Origin: Liolophura sinensis
Lineage: Eukaryota > Mollusca > Polyplacophora > Chitonida > Chitonidae
Reading direction: 5' to 3'
Length of the DNA: 64,000 nt
Assembly: GCF_032854445.1 (NCBI RefSeq)
Contig: NC_088301.1
Coordinates: 55,911,187 to 55,975,186 of the forward strand
Shown: positions 13,259 to 39,300 of the stretch, piece by piece
How the letters are laid out: the number at the start of each line of letters is the position of its first letter
Position numbering within the stretch: position 1 is the first letter of the stretch
Made by a program: the position numbers and the translations under genes
The notes under the pieces: generated by a model
What the model was told of the DNA's origin: nothing
Seen by the model: only the letters and a program-made list of their open reading frames with translations
The model's database searches: none

Positions 13259-13373
13259 TCAAATAACATAAAAGTTGGCAAAGAAAGGAAATGATGTGTT
13301 TACATGAATGAAAAGTTTTAACTGATCCACAGTGTAGGACAAGTTGTCCGTGGTAAAAGATGAAATGTATGCT

Positions 13374-15561
13374 TTAAGTCCCTGTCCTCATTGGAGGGGA
13401 GACTAGAATCACACCATCTCCTCGAACAAACAGCATTGGGATGTTTCTCTTTGTGGACTGAAATGATAAAATAATAAAATACCCTCTTGTCAGAAGATAT
13501 CTATCATTTTTTTCAACAATCTGAAAAACCTAATACACTATTTCAATTAGCTGATAAATGTCATACTAATTTTTAGGAGATAAAAGATTTGACTTTGTTA
13601 ATGACATTACAACGATTATATTACAAATTAATTGGTTATGGTTTGAATCTTCTAAATTTCAGCTTTGTGAGACTTATACTGTTATCGTATTTTTTCATTG
13701 GTAAGCTTTATGCCTGCCAGAGGAAATCGAAATGCCTGGAGTAAACAACTGCTTTTTTGCCTGACAAGCCTTGTTACCTTATATATCTCTTCATATGTTT
13801 CTTCATCTATCTCAACAGTTGTCACTGTTTCTTCTACATCTCCAAGCACCATATTCAAATGCTGATCATAAGCCTGAAAAAGAAACAAATCAGATACATT
13901 TGAGTGCTTCCTTGTCTTAATCACGAAAATGCGGCAGTTAACTGAATAGCACAGATTGGAAATGATGTTCCATTCTCTTAATTTTATCCAAATTGTAATG
14001 TTGTGACGTGATAATCAAATGTAAATCTATTTGTAGATTTATCTGTTTTCGATTTGAAAGAGATTTACCATTGGCTTGAAACTGTGTTTGGTTTACCATA
14101 GGTTGCCGCTGTGGGTAAGTGACTAACCATGTATAGACAGAGGAGTTAAAATAGCCACCTGAGATTTGATGCAAGCCTAATGAATTAGATGCTGTGGATA
14201 TCTTTATATCAAATTCATTTGGCTAGCTTTATGTGTATTTTGGCTTGCATATTTTTAGGAATGAAGCAAACCATTGCTACTTTTACTGACACTTACATGT
14301 AGTCTCCCTCGGAGTTCTCTGTCATTTCTCATTTTCACATAAATTCTTTCATCTAAACTGAGACGAACCAGATCAAGTGGTTCTTCCACTGTCTGCACAG
14401 GAATGGGCTAAAACAAAATGTAACAAAATTCAATTAGCTCTTGTCTTATAACCTAGTTGCTAAGTCATAGTAAAATGGTTCTCCCCTAACTGGGAGATGG
14501 ATGGTTCCCCTCACTGTGAGGAATTTGCATTCAGCGAAGGTGGCTTGAGTAGCTGAATTTCTACCAATTCTAGGCTCGTGTGGATTTCCAGTAATGACAC
14601 ACAGGAACACCTGTGACTTTATATTGTTTACTTAGATTGCTCTGACATTAGGTTTGGCAAATCTTGTTCCATGAAGGATGGCCCCAAACCAACATCAGAG
14701 CGCACTCAGTTTAAAAACTTGATGCAGTTGCCGTGGTAGTTTGAGATAAAAATTTCCAATAAAATATGTCTCTAAGTCCTGAAGCATGCAAACACTTATT
14801 TATGTTCCTTACGTTTTCATCTGTCAACTTATCATAATCAACATGGTCAGTCCGCCTAGCTGCGGAATGTAACTTTGAAATTGACTCACACAAAGTGTTT
14901 GGAGGGAATAACTGTTGTAGGGAAAAACTGCTTCTAATGTGACAAGTCGATGGTAAACCACATTTACCGCATCTTCACATGCACATCCTTGGCGTAAATC
15001 GATGTCAACAGAGTGGTCCCATAATCAACTAACCTGTTCTGAGTCTCGCCGAACCAAAAACGATCCATGACAACCGCACAAATTCACAAAATAAATCAAT
15101 TTTCAGACATAACACGCACTTTGGCCGAAAGCCGTCTGTATCCATTTTGATCACTTACGAGAACGAAATATAGGACTAGGCCTACATGTATTAAATACTC
15201 ACACACACACACAACAATTGAACTGAAACAAGCTGAATGCGGATATTTCCATACGAAGATAGTCCTAAATGACCACGTGGTTTTGTTTATCCTTCGTATG
15301 ACGCCTTCCTAGTAATGATGCAGACTTCGAAACTTTAGACTCATGCACTGCCACTCGGTGTCCAGTTTTCGCAAACATGTGTGCTTGAAACCACTATGTG
15401 TTAAACAAAACCGCAACAGTTATATATGTGTACATAAAATGCATACGCTTTGCTAGTTTATGCTTTGCTAGTAAATATTCTCAACTCTAAAAGCAAAATG
15501 TGGACATTTTAAATAAATAAACAGTTTCAATGTAAGCTACCTGCTCGCCATCGTCCGCCAT
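13374..15561 (-). CDS. LSM3: U6 snRNA-associated Sm-like protein LSm3
   Basis: LSm3 is a subunit of the LSm2-8 ring that binds the U6 snRNA 3' end in the nucleus and of the LSm1-7 ring that promotes mRNA decapping in the cytoplasm. Four coding exons on the minus strand: 15,561-15,541, 14,407-14,297, 13,873-13,778 and 13,457-13,374 including the stop; all introns are phase 0 with GT-AG borders. The product is 103 residues, close to the human 102. The Sm1 motif is visible ([20 protein letters not shown], then [16 protein letters not shown]), and the Sm2 motif ends the protein ([15 protein letters not shown]). I chose MADDGEQ as the start because it matches the vertebrate N-terminus; an in-frame ATG three codons upstream (15,570) would add MKI. 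The gene is divergent from TMEM209. Confidence 0.96.
14535..14640 (+). repeat. Diverged dispersed repeat shared with 52,190-52,290
   Basis: The phrases GTGTGGATTT, AATGA.ACACA and GGAACACCTG are shared in order with 52,208-52,255. The sequence next to them (TAGCTGAATTTCTACCAATTC here, GAATTGGTAGCTGAAAT there) is inverted between copies, as in foldback or MITE-type elements. It lies in LSM3 intron 1. Confidence 0.4.
15025..15100 (+). repeat. Short dispersed repeat shared with 30,273-30,345
   Basis: CTAACCTGTT, AACCAAAA.CGATCCATG and CA.AC.CACA..TTCAC occur in the same order and orientation at both places. This is about 70 bp of recognisable similarity; the element type is unknown. The copy here lies in LSM3 intron 1. 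Confidence 0.4.
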
Positions 15562-16860
15562 AATTTTCATTGCAGAGGATAATGAAGGCTCGTTTAACAA
15601 TGGCTAATTTCGATATTGTAAAAATCATTGAAAAATTTTTGCTTGATCTCAGCAAAATAACAGAAAATACATTTTGGAGTTACAAAATGAAATAAAAAAA
15701 ATTCCCAGTGCGGAGCTGTTTTGGCTTGGAGGGGAAATTTGATGTAAAAACAACGTGCGCAAATGTACATGTAGCTGGGTAAGCGAGAATGTCAATGAGT
15801 GATGTTATGTATTGTACGCAGAAACAGTTGTTATTCATCACCGACCCCTATTGATTAAAGCGAGGTAATTTAAAGACTTTAAAGCATTTCAGAGTTAGCT
15901 GCATTTATATTTGCGAAACTTTGCACAAACTCCCGTCGCTTAGTGGCCATTCTACGTTATTGACCACAAGTACCACTTTTTTCCATACACACATTTGCAA
16001 GATTCTTTATTGTGATACGTTTTTTTGCATGTTGGTTAAACAGACACATCAAGTACAGGTACAGGTGTATAAACTCAAGTGATGGCATTATCCACTGCAT
16101 AGTTACAGGTGAAGTGCCAAGCTTTACCTTTAGCAAAACTTGCCTAACAGGCCGCACATGCCTCACATTGTATTAGGCTGTGGAAGCTTTGATTCACTAA
16201 ATTGTATTGATCAACATGACACATGACATTTACTGAAAGGAATGCATGAAAGATCCTGTTCTTTTGAATGTTGCTTGTATGTCTGGAAGTTCAAATTCAG
16301 CTTCACACTGAAGCCAAAGTGCTGTTTTATAATTAAATATTCTTGACCACAGTATAAAACCATAATTCGATAAATAAACAAAAATACCTCAAACAACCCC
16401 TGCCAAAGAAAAAAGTATCCAGATATTAAAGATGTAGGGGGGCCTATATAAATATATTTGTGTATTGTCAGTGTAATTTTGATATTTTCCACCTTTAATT
16501 CATATTAGTTGCATTTATCCAATATTTTAAACATTATTGATTCTGTCCAGAGGCTGTTCTTTTTTGAATAATGAGAAAGCATGCTTTTGCAGGTATATGT
16601 TATCATCACACACCTGGCAGAAGATAAAGAGTGTGATCCTAAATTCATAATCCCCAGACTTGATCATGTTGGGCATGTATCGTCAGAACACCTAGGTGGA
16701 CCACCTTCAGTGGAGCAAATTTGAAACTTTGGAAAGTATTAATGGGGAATAGAAATGTATAGAAACATCTGACTTATTCTATATGTCTCTGTTTGTTTTT
16801 GGATGTTCTGTTCACTGCCATGTTACTTTGTACTTCCAGTGTACATTTTCAGTTGTCACT
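15562..16860. promoter_or_regulatory. Divergent LSM3/TMEM209 intergenic region
   Basis: About 1.3 kb separates the LSM3 start codon from the TMEM209 start codon, so the promoters must lie here. A splice acceptor (CATTTTCAG, ending 16,851) just before the TMEM209 ATG implies an upstream untranslated exon; a plausible donor is CTGG|GTAAGC at 15,778/15,779. No TATA box or other factor site was convincing. Confidence 0.45.
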
Positions 16861-29584
<12,724 letters not shown>

Positions 29585-31735
29585 GACCTATGCACAAGCA
29601 ATGCGATCCATTTAAGAGGTTTGTGGTTCCTGTGAACATTTGGAATGCTTGTTTGTGATGACACTGTCATTAGTCAAACTGGGGACAGATGTACTGCCTG
29701 GAATGAGAAACTCCATCATGACCAGTGCAAATATATGTATCATATAACTGAGGTCAGTCTATTGTCTTGTAAATATGTACATTTGACTGAAAAAAAAGGA
29801 ATTCTTGTAATTTTACATGACATTTCAGGTTGACAGTCTGATCGTGAATTTGAAGTGATGTATCATTGCCAGATTTTTTCGAGTTGAATGGCAAGATGTC
29901 GCATTTTCCCAGCATATGACAGTTGAAAACAAAATGTCTCTCGCCAAACACAGATGTCATTTATTAAAGTGAATGATTATGATAAGATTTATTGAAATGT
30001 TTCTTAAGTTTGAAAGTCTTTAATGTCATGCTCTAAGATGTTTAATGTCTTGTATAATTTTTCACCCTTACACATGATATTTGTCTGAAATGCGGTGAGA
30101 CAAGCTTCCATAAAGTATTAAAGTTACTAGTTGCAGAGTGTTAACTCGCATTTGAGCAGTACAAGAGTTATGGAGAGAAATAGCCCGAAATGTTGGTACG
30201 GGAAATTTACTATTATTCACATGAAAACTTTCTTAGCATTAACTTTGGTCAACTTAATTTTCCCACAAATAGCTAACCTGTTGCTATGCTGGTCTAACCA
30301 AAAGCGATCCATGGCAATCACACATGTTCACGAAAAGGACATTTTTAGAGTCTGCACTGCTGTTGCCGCCGTCTTCATCTCGTCTTCTTCTCGTCTTCTT
30401 CATGTGATCTATGTGGGCATTGGTATTCAAAATGTCATTGAAGGGAGATAATCCATGGACTCTCTGCCACGTCTTTATTTACATTTTGCTGAAGTCATGA
30501 CCTCAAAGTCAGTCCTGCTCAATTAGCATGATGGCAGCGAGCTCAGCAGCTGCGGTTGGTTACTGTATGATTACCCTGACAACATAGTTGACGTCAACTT
30601 GTAGGTTTAATAAGGTTTAATAAGCGTATAGACAGCAGTAAATGTTCTTACGATAAACATTTGGGGCTGTTTCTCACTGTAACTCTTAAACTGCCTTGGT
30701 CAAATGAAGGTTTAAATACTCCATAATTATGAATTTCCAAGCAGGATTTTTCCGGATCCATGTTAACTCAGCATGATTGTAGTCTGTCAGTACAATCCAT
30801 ACATTTGTAGAAGTTTAATCAATGAATTTTTCAAAATTTCAATTTAAAAGCTTCTTCATGTTTAATGATTACTGATGGAGTTCTGTAGTTCCAGGTAGTG
30901 TTTATGGTGCTATTGAAATGTTTTTCTGGACTAGTTTATAAACCACTCCAAATCAAATATGTGAGGTAATGTTTAATGACCATCATCACCAATGAAAGGA
31001 AGTTAAGTGAATAAAGCTTGATGTAGGAGATGGGTGCAATCGTAGAAATGAATCAGAAAATATTGTAGATGCATGTACGTGTGAAATTTATTGTGACATC
31101 TTAAAATTCTATCTCACCCAATGCATTACCATTTGTAGAAAAAGGTGTTAGTTCTTAATCGGATATAAAAAAATAAAGTTTTTTGTAAGAATACAAAACT
31201 TCAACATAAATGATGGTTGTACAGTAATATTTTTATGAACATGGTTTATTTTGTGAATATTTAAGTTACCATTGGGTGAAAGCTGGGGGCAAAATGTGCT
31301 GAACAAAGACGGTTTCCAGGCAATGAATAAATGGAACTTGTTTCAAATGTTGTTGGTGTTTGTTTTTTCATTTAATGTCTTGATTTTGTGAAAATTTGTC
31401 AGCAATACAAGGAAAACATCAGGAAACCTTTTTGTGCTTCTGAAAGGTTATTTTTCCTTACCAGTGTTCAGGTGAAATACTGTGTATTATCTTAAAGATT
31501 ATAGTGCTGTAGAAAAGATCTTTATATGAAGACGTTTACAGATGCAGTTTGATACCAGGCAGCACATGTAGCATACACTGACCGGTTCACATCCAGTTAT
31601 TTGTCAGGAGGCTGTGTTCAAATTTGCAGAAAGCCAGTAATGTTGGTCTTGCACAAGATGAACATTTGGATTTGTGTGTCTCATCAATGCAACAACTAAG
31701 CTCTGGGGTGATGATTGCAAGGCAAAGTTTACATA
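29585..31735 (+). other. TMEM209 3' UTR and spacer
   Basis: There is no further coding exon. The 3' end of TMEM209 is not resolved: ATTAAA-type motifs near 29,950 and 30,115 and an AATAAA at 31,010-31,015 are candidates. A 106-codon frame at 30,131-30,451 has no family match and overlaps the dispersed repeat shared with 15,025-15,100. Confidence 0.4.
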
Positions 31736-31738
31736 TTA

Positions 31739-32406
31739 AAGGCCTACTTGCTGGGGGAAGTTTATATCTTATAGGCTTACGAGCCAGGTGAAGTTTATAT
31801 CAGACAAGGCATTGCTTATGAATTAAAAGTTCTTGGTTTATTGTCACGACGTGTTGATGCAGATACATCGCTATCAAGTGATGACTTGATAATGATGCTG
31901 GTATCTGCATTGAAACGTTGTGACAATAAACCAAGAAATTGTAAATCCATAAGCAATGCCTTGTCCAGTGTACTTCCGGCCAACTTCTAAATGTCACTAA
32001 AACAAAAAGTTTATATATTATAGGCCTACTTGCCATGGGAAGGTTTTTATCTTATAGGCCTGTTTGCTGGGAATTGTTTATATATTATAGGCCTACTTGT
32101 CAGGGGAAGTGTATATCTTATAGGCCTATTTGCTGGGCAAAGTTTATATATTATAGGCCTACTTGCCAGGGGAAGTTTATATCTTATAGGCCTATTTGCT
32201 GGGCAAAGTTTATATATTACAGGCCTATTTGCCTGGGGAAGTTTATATCTTATATGCCTATTTGCTGGGCAAAGTTTATATATTATAGGCCTACTTGCCA
32301 GGGGAAGTTTATATCTTATAGGCCTATTTGCTGGGCATTGTTTATATATTATAGGCCTACTTGCCAGGGGAAGTTTATATATTATAGGCCTATTTGCCAG
32401 GGGAAG
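31739..32406 (+). repeat. 33-bp tandem array (66-bp higher-order unit), split by a hairpin element
   Basis: Two 33-bp unit types alternate: one with TTATAGGCCTACTTGCCAGG, the other with TTATAGGCCTATTTGCTGGG. About 12 units lie at 32,009-32,406, and about two diverged units lie at 31,739-31,800 left of the hairpin. Because 33 is a multiple of three, frames stay open on both strands (122-135 codons) and predict repeats such as LYLIGLFAGQS. They begin and end with the array and have no gene context, so I do not call them genes. Confidence 0.95.
31803..31965. mobile_element. 163-bp near-perfect hairpin (foldback element) inside the 33-bp array
   Basis: The left arm starts GACAAGGCATTGCTTATG and includes TTCTTGGTTTATTGTCAC. 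The right arm from about 31,886 to 31,965 is its reverse complement with a few mismatches, and the turn is GATG between ATCAAGT and ACTTGAT. The arms are about 80 bp. The element plus short flanks (to about 32,005) interrupts the 33-bp array, so it looks inserted. It could be a foldback/MITE copy or a source of hairpin RNA. Confidence 0.8.
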
Positions 32407-33264
32407 CATCGCCAAATGTTATTCACATGATTTATGAGAAGAAATGTGGATACAACAGCTTTGGCAATAGCACAATAATTATCAGACATGATAAATTCTA
32501 AATTTATTAAAAAATTGAAGCGAAAGGTTCTTTCAAGAAGCTGTTTATTGTGTCACATCATGTAAATACATACACCGGTATATGGAATAGTTTGGAGTTA
32601 TTTTTCATTACAGTGATAGTCATTGCACCAACTGCATAACCTCTTTGGCCAAATTTTTGACAAGTTTTGAGCTTTCACTTAACAATCGCATGAAATACAT
32701 ATATGGAATATATGACATACATGATCACTTGTCGGAAAAATGGGAGATTAAATCAATAACTGATATTACAACATACTGGATTATTTGAACGATATAAGCG
32801 AGACTAGGGGAATGTTACACTGTAAACAGGAGACTTGTTGAATTGGTTTCTAAATCGGTTAAAATGAACATATATCACATTATTTTGTCATCATTTTCTT
32901 TGCTTGTATGGTAATAATAAGACCAATCCTCACTGAAATCTTACTCTCAGTTTTTGATGTATAATAGGCTTCGAATTAAAATGATCAAAACAAAAAGTCT
33001 CCATAGCTTCCATCAAACTGAGAACAGGCGAGACATTACATTCATTACTTCACACATATACACTTTGCTACAAAACACACTAATTATCAGTATCCTAGAT
33101 ATCTCCAGTAAAGAACTCCGTGCAAAATCAATCTCATACAAAATAAAGCCATGTGATGAGAAGCTATGATGCAATTAAAACATACAAAAACTTCACAGGT
33201 TTTCTCTTCAAGTATTACTGCCAAAAAACAAAAAGATCAGTTCAACAATCTTTGATTTCACTGT

Positions 33265-33270
33265 TTTATT
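33265..33270 (-). terminator. Poly(A) signal AATAAA for LTA4H
   Basis: AATAAA on the minus strand, about 80 bases past the LTA4H stop codon (33,348-33,350). Canonical sequence and distance. Confidence 0.6.
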
Positions 33271-33347
33271 TCAAGGATATCAAGTGAGATGGATATATGC
33301 ATATGCATGTACATGTGTATACATGACAAAATTGGTGCTTTGGACCA

Positions 33348-36300
33348 CTACTTCAGATGAAGGTCTTTGGCTACTAGAGAGGCCGTTGTGTTGTGCATAG
33401 TAGGTCTCTGCTTTTTGAAGTTCTCGACTGCTGCTGGACGTGCCACTTCCCACTGATACATCTCTCTGAAATAAAGTGCAAATAATGTACATGTGCAGGG
33501 TGTGTTTTGCCATGTACCGTTCTTAGGGATTTGAACCAGCGATCTCTTTAGATGGATTCTAGCTACACAGAAGCAAACACTGTAGGCCTATATTTTGAGT
33601 ATATATCAGATTTAATATTTAGGTTACTATTCTTTCCGTCTCTCTGCTTCAAATAAATATAATTCTATTCCCTTGAGTGATTCTAAATTCATACACTTAT
33701 GCGATGATATTGACCAGTTCTTGTTACTGTCAGCAATCGGAATAAGCTGTGCCTATTAAGGGCCTGTAGTTGTGTACAATATAAATACATGTACAAGTTT
33801 TCATTTCAGTTAATAGTATTTTATAGCCACTGTGTGTAGGTGTTATTGTGGAAATTATCTAGATATGCCGATGGAATTGGAAAGACCGTTTTGTGTATAA
33901 ATCAGCACGGTTGAGAGGAAAGCCTTGGAGGAAGGCCAATTATCGTGAATATGTCAACATCAGGGGTTTCAGGCAAATTGTCTCACTAAAAACGTTCTTG
34001 GTTGTGTCACCGTGGTGACTATGATGGGTATAGCTTCAGGTTTTAGTCGACTGAGGCCCAATAGTATCCAAATTTTTTGAGTTCATCTGTAATCAGCTGG
34101 TAGCTTTCTGCTGGAAAATGGCGAGAGAAGATACGGCTGTGTTCTGTGGTTATAAAACTCTTCTGGTGCTGTGAAGCCATGCTTTCCTGAGGGCCAAATC
34201 ATGTGGAAACTTGATAAAACTATTAAACTCTAGGGTTCTTCGATGACCTATTTTTAAAACCGTATGCAGAACAGCAAACCATTTCGTGGAGAAATTCAAT
34301 ATACTTGTCACTTTTGTGGCTTTCTTAATACTGAACTAGATGGTGAAATCTGACAGCTCGTAAAGGTTGAACTTGTATGACGTCATTTGGCGAGGACTAC
34401 CGAATGTTGGTGGAAAAAACACATAAACCCAGCCTCATTATCTAGGGATTTTAAGAGCCATATTACTCATATTAATGTACCTTTTTTCAATATTTTATAT
34501 GAAGATCTGACAGCTCGTAAAGGCTGGACTTGCACGTCTTTCGGTGAGGACTACCGAGTGTTGGTGGAAAAAATACATAAACCCAGTCTCATTATCCCAG
34601 TGATTTTAAGAGCCATATTACATATATACAGGAGTAGCTAATTATGAATAAATAAGCAATCCTTTAATATTCCTACAAATCACAGGTAAGTGTATATCTA
34701 CGATCACTCAGTATCCATACCTGTACAGAGGTCTAACAAACTTCATGCGTCCCTGGTCACTGACAAACTTGAGGGCCGGAGCTATTGCCTGGCTCCACTC
34801 ACCACGTATACAGAGTCTCAACCACCTGGCACATATAAGACAATGTTCTTCACCAAAAACATCTTTTAAACTAACTTACGTTAATCAATCAATGACATAA
34901 AATATCTGAATGGTTACATTTAGACATACGCATTTTAAAATATGTAAGCTGATACCTAGTTTTGATAGCATATTTCACCTGACAAATTGTTTCTGTGCTA
35001 TTTTGGCTCAATTTTCATTTATTTATTTATTTCCAATTACTTGTTAAATATGACAAACGTATTTAAATAGAAGTTACTGTAAACTCCAAAAATTTACTGG
35101 CTTGCACATTTGCTTGGTGTTTTACACTGCTCGCAAGAGTATTTTTTTGTGTAACAAAAATCGAGGTAATGGGTGTAGGTAACCTAACAATGCCTGGTGG
35201 GGAAATCACTGCACCTACAAAGCACCTGACATAACCAAAGCTAAGCCAGTGAGAGTTGGATTTAAACCTGTCTACATCATTGATCAAGGGTTTATGGATG
35301 ACCAGCAGATCATCATTCTGTTTGTGCATTAAGAGCCCCTAACTTATGAGGGTAATTTTATATCCATTTTATTATTTCTGATAAAGGGAACCCTTTTGTT
35401 CTGGGTCATTTACCTGAAATGAACTTCTGAATTTTGAACTTTCATTAACTGATAGAGTTCTTCCATTTTTTCCAGCTTTGCCACTGACAATGGAGGCTAC
35501 AAAACAATAAGAACACAAATTCATATTACAAACTCTACTCAGCTTAGCACAAGACTTTTCTCATGGGGGTGAAATTGTATTGATAAAAAAAAAAAATGAT
35601 AAAAAGAACCCGTTTTTGAAATAGTGTGAACAGATTTTCAAGGTAAATCCCCTTTTACATGCTCATTAAAACTGAAGGTAAGAAAAGGTACAAAAACATC
35701 AACTGATTGAATAACTACATTTACCTCACGCATCAAAACAAGTCTAGTCCGTAATACAGAATTTTTATTGGATCATTACCGTGATGATCGTGATACACAG
35801 GTAACAGCTTTACCTACGTGACTCACCTGCTGAAGAAGATGGTTGAGGAACTGCCGCACCTGGACAGAGGACAAGTTACTGAGATCAGTTGGAGAGAAGG
35901 CTGAGAGATCACCATCTGAGGCAGCACTCCATCTGTCCCCCAGCTGGTGGCAGATATCTGCTAATGATGTGTCGTACCTGCACAAATGCAAAATCTCACT
36001 ATACAGTTTGTTTCAGGCAAACGCTATAAGTTAGAAGATTGTAGCTTATGTACATTCTTAAATCCATTACAATCTTACCTCACACTGCAAGAAGTCACCA
36101 TGATATGGATGAAATATCAGGTGGGCACAAAAATATGGGCCGTACTTTGACACTCAACATCTCCGAAACCCTCTTACGTCAGCTTCTAAAAATTTACACA
36201 CTCAAAAGCCATTATGTCCTAAGTATACAGACCAAATTTCAATTTCATTCATCAAGATTTCTGTTCATGGGACCAAAATTCAAAATAGTGTCAAAATTGC

Positions 36301-39300
36301 ATGTTCCAAACATTTCAAATGATGTTCTACCTTGTTTTACTTGAAAAGGTAATCAAATGAACCTCCTTCTTCTTGGTAGACGACGCACAAACATTTCATC
36401 CATGAACTGATTGAGTCCCGAATCTCCTTGAGAGTAATTTTTTTTTCCAGCAGTTCTTGATGGTGTCACATGGGTGCAGCCCACGCTCTACTCATGACAC
36501 CTGACAGGCGATGCACTGTGGGTCACGTTCGTTTTTGAGGCTATGTTTTCATTTTAATCCTATGTAAGACTATTCAAACTATGACCTTGAAAATTGGTTG
36601 GTACAGTAACAAAATCCTGCCACTTGAATGTCTAAAGTTTGAAAGGGTTTGAACAAAGGATAATGGAGCAATGCGGCATAAAAGTATGGCCCATTTTTTT
36701 TATCCCCACCTGATATAGGCCCTTTGGCATGAAGCCATAACCATTCCTACACAACTTAAAATGGACTAACTCAAGGAAATCATGGCCTTACATGATGATA
36801 GTCCCATAATGATTAAACATTACTCTGAAAATATTAGTCAATAACATCTTACATCAATATTTCGAAACTTTATTCACAAAAAAATGGAAAATTCATAGAA
36901 CTGATACAACAAATCGTTCTCTGGCTCCACACAAGCCATGCAATCAAGCCTCACATCAATCAACCATTATACCTTTCTTGTTTTTACATTCAAAAAGCTG
37001 ACATTAATTTACACAATAATTTGCTTTCAACATCATAACTGTTTATATTTTAATGTGTTGGCATGGCAGCAAAGTTACTCACTGTGGTTTGACCGGGGGC
37101 ATCCCAACACCATAAAACCAAGTATTCCAGTCAACTGTCTCCAGGATGCTGATCTATAAAGATAGCCATGTAATTTTTCAAGTAAATGGTGAATAGTACC
37201 ATACGGCAATATGGCATGAGAGAAGTTACCAAAAAAATGATTTACAAAGTTGTGTGTTAGCACGCATTGGATTCAATTTATTTATTTATTTGATTTGTGT
37301 TTTACACTGTACTCAAGAATATTTCACTTATACGATGGTGGCCAGCAATATGGTGGGAGGAAAACCCACGAACATCCGCAGGTTGCTGGCAGACCTTCCC
37401 ACATATGGCCGGAGAGGAAACCACCATGAGCTGGACTTGAATTCACAGCGACCACATTGGATCCTGGGTCATTACGCTGTGTTAGCGCGCAAACCAACTG
37501 AGCCACGGAGGCCCCCGCATTGGATTCAAAACCTTGTAAAGCATTATTACATAAATATATCACATGTCAATGCATTTATATTCATACTTTATGTATATTA
37601 CACAACAGAGTTCATTATGGAAAATCTTCATGATTGTGAAGTGCTGCACACACGTTTACATGTAAATAAAAGTGATGCCCTGGCATAGTCACAATGATTT
37701 TCCATAATAAATTCTATCCACTTCAGACAACTGATTGGCCATGGATACAGGGAAGCACACCCTTTCTTTGTCTCTTGATTGGTCAGTGAATTGTCAATCC
37801 ATCAATCAATGTATGGCCCATATGGCATAGCCAAACGGTTTCACTGGCTCCATTCATCAAGTCCTCATGCTAACCATAGCCAAACAGTTTCAGTGGCTCC
37901 ATTCATCAAGTCCTCATGCTAACCATAGCCAAACAGTTTGATTGGCTCCGTTCATCAAGTCCTCATGATAACCATAGCCAAACGGTTTGACTGGCTCCGT
38001 TCATCAAGTCCTCATGATAACCATAGCCAAACGGTTTGACTGACTCCGTTCATCAAGTCCTCATGATAACCATAGCCAAATGGTTTGACTGGCTCTGTCC
38101 ATCAAGTCCCCATGCTAACCATAGCCAAACGGTTTGACTGACTCCGTTCATCAAGTCCTCATGATAACCATAGCCAAATGGTTTCACTGGCTCTGTCCAT
38201 CAAGTCCTCATGCTAACCATAGCCAAACGGTTTGACTGACTCCGTTCATCAAGTCCTCATGATAACCATAGCCAAATGGTTTGACTGGCTCTGTCCATCA
38301 AGTCCTCATGCTAACCATAGCCAAACGGTTTGACTGGCTCCGTTCACCAAGTCCTCATGCTAACCATAGCCAAACGGTTTGATTGGCTCCGTTCATCAAG
38401 TCCTCATGATAACCATAGCCAAAGGGTTTCACTGGCTCTGTCCATCAAGTCCTCATGCTAACCATAGCCAAACGGTTTGACTGACTCCGTTCATCAAGTC
38501 CTCATGATAACCATAGCCAAATGGTTTGACTGGCTCTGTCCATCAAGTCCTCATGCTAACCATAGCCAAACGGTTTGACTGGCTCCGTTCACCAAGTCCT
38601 CATGCTAACCATAGCCAAACGGTTTGACTGGCTCTGTCCATCAAGTCCTCATGATAACCATAGCCAAACGGTTTGATTGGCTCCGTTCATCAAGTCCTCA
38701 TGATAACCATAGCCAAACGGTTTGACTGGCTCCGTTCACCAAGTCCTCATGATAACCATAGCCAAACGGTTTGACTGACTCCGTTCATCAAGTCCTCATG
38801 CTAACCATAGCCAAACGGTTTGACTGGCTCCGTTCACCAAGTCCTCATGATAACCATAGCCAAAGGGTTTGACTGGCTCTGTTCATCAAGTTCTCATGCT
38901 AACCATAGCCAAATGGTTTGACTGGCTCCATTCATCAAGTCCTCATGATAACCATAGCCAAATGGTTTGACTGACTCCGTTCATCAAGTTCTCATGCTAA
39001 CCATAGCCAAATGGTTTGACTGGCTCCGTTCATCAAGTCCTCATGATAACCATAGCCAAACGGTTTGACTGGCTCCGTTCATCATGTCCTCATGCTAACC
39101 ACAGCCAAACGGTTTGACTGGCTCCGTTCATCAAGTCCTCATGCTAACCATAGCCAAACGGTTTGACTGGCTCCGTTCATCAAGTCCTCGTGCTAATCAT
39201 AGCCAAACGGTTTGACTGGCTCCGTTCATCAAGTCCTCATGCTAACCATAGCCAAACGGTTTCACCGGCTCCGTTCATCGTCCTCATGCTAACCATAGCC

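Noticed and set aside
30131-30451. 106-codon frame downstream of TMEM209
   Set aside because: It overlaps a dispersed repeat shared with 15 kb and shows no domain or exon borders.
32030-32437. Overlapping 122-135 codon frames on both strands as genes
   Set aside because: They coincide with the 33-bp array, whose length is a multiple of three, so openness follows from the repeat. There are no splice or start contexts and no homology.
33280-33465. Reading the last LTA4H exon in the frame [11 protein letters not shown]…
   Set aside because: The frame set by exon 15 (phase 2) and the acceptor TTTCAG|AGAG gives a different C-terminus ending [11 protein letters not shown], which matches the LTA4H family, so the other frame is a shadow.
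33500-33570. tRNA-like box B on the minus strand (GGTTCAAATCCC)
   Set aside because: No convincing box A or cloverleaf at the right distance; isolated motif.
37254-37688. 144-codon plus-strand frame
   Set aside because: It is mostly the inverse strand of a SINE with a target duplication, inside an LTA4H intron.
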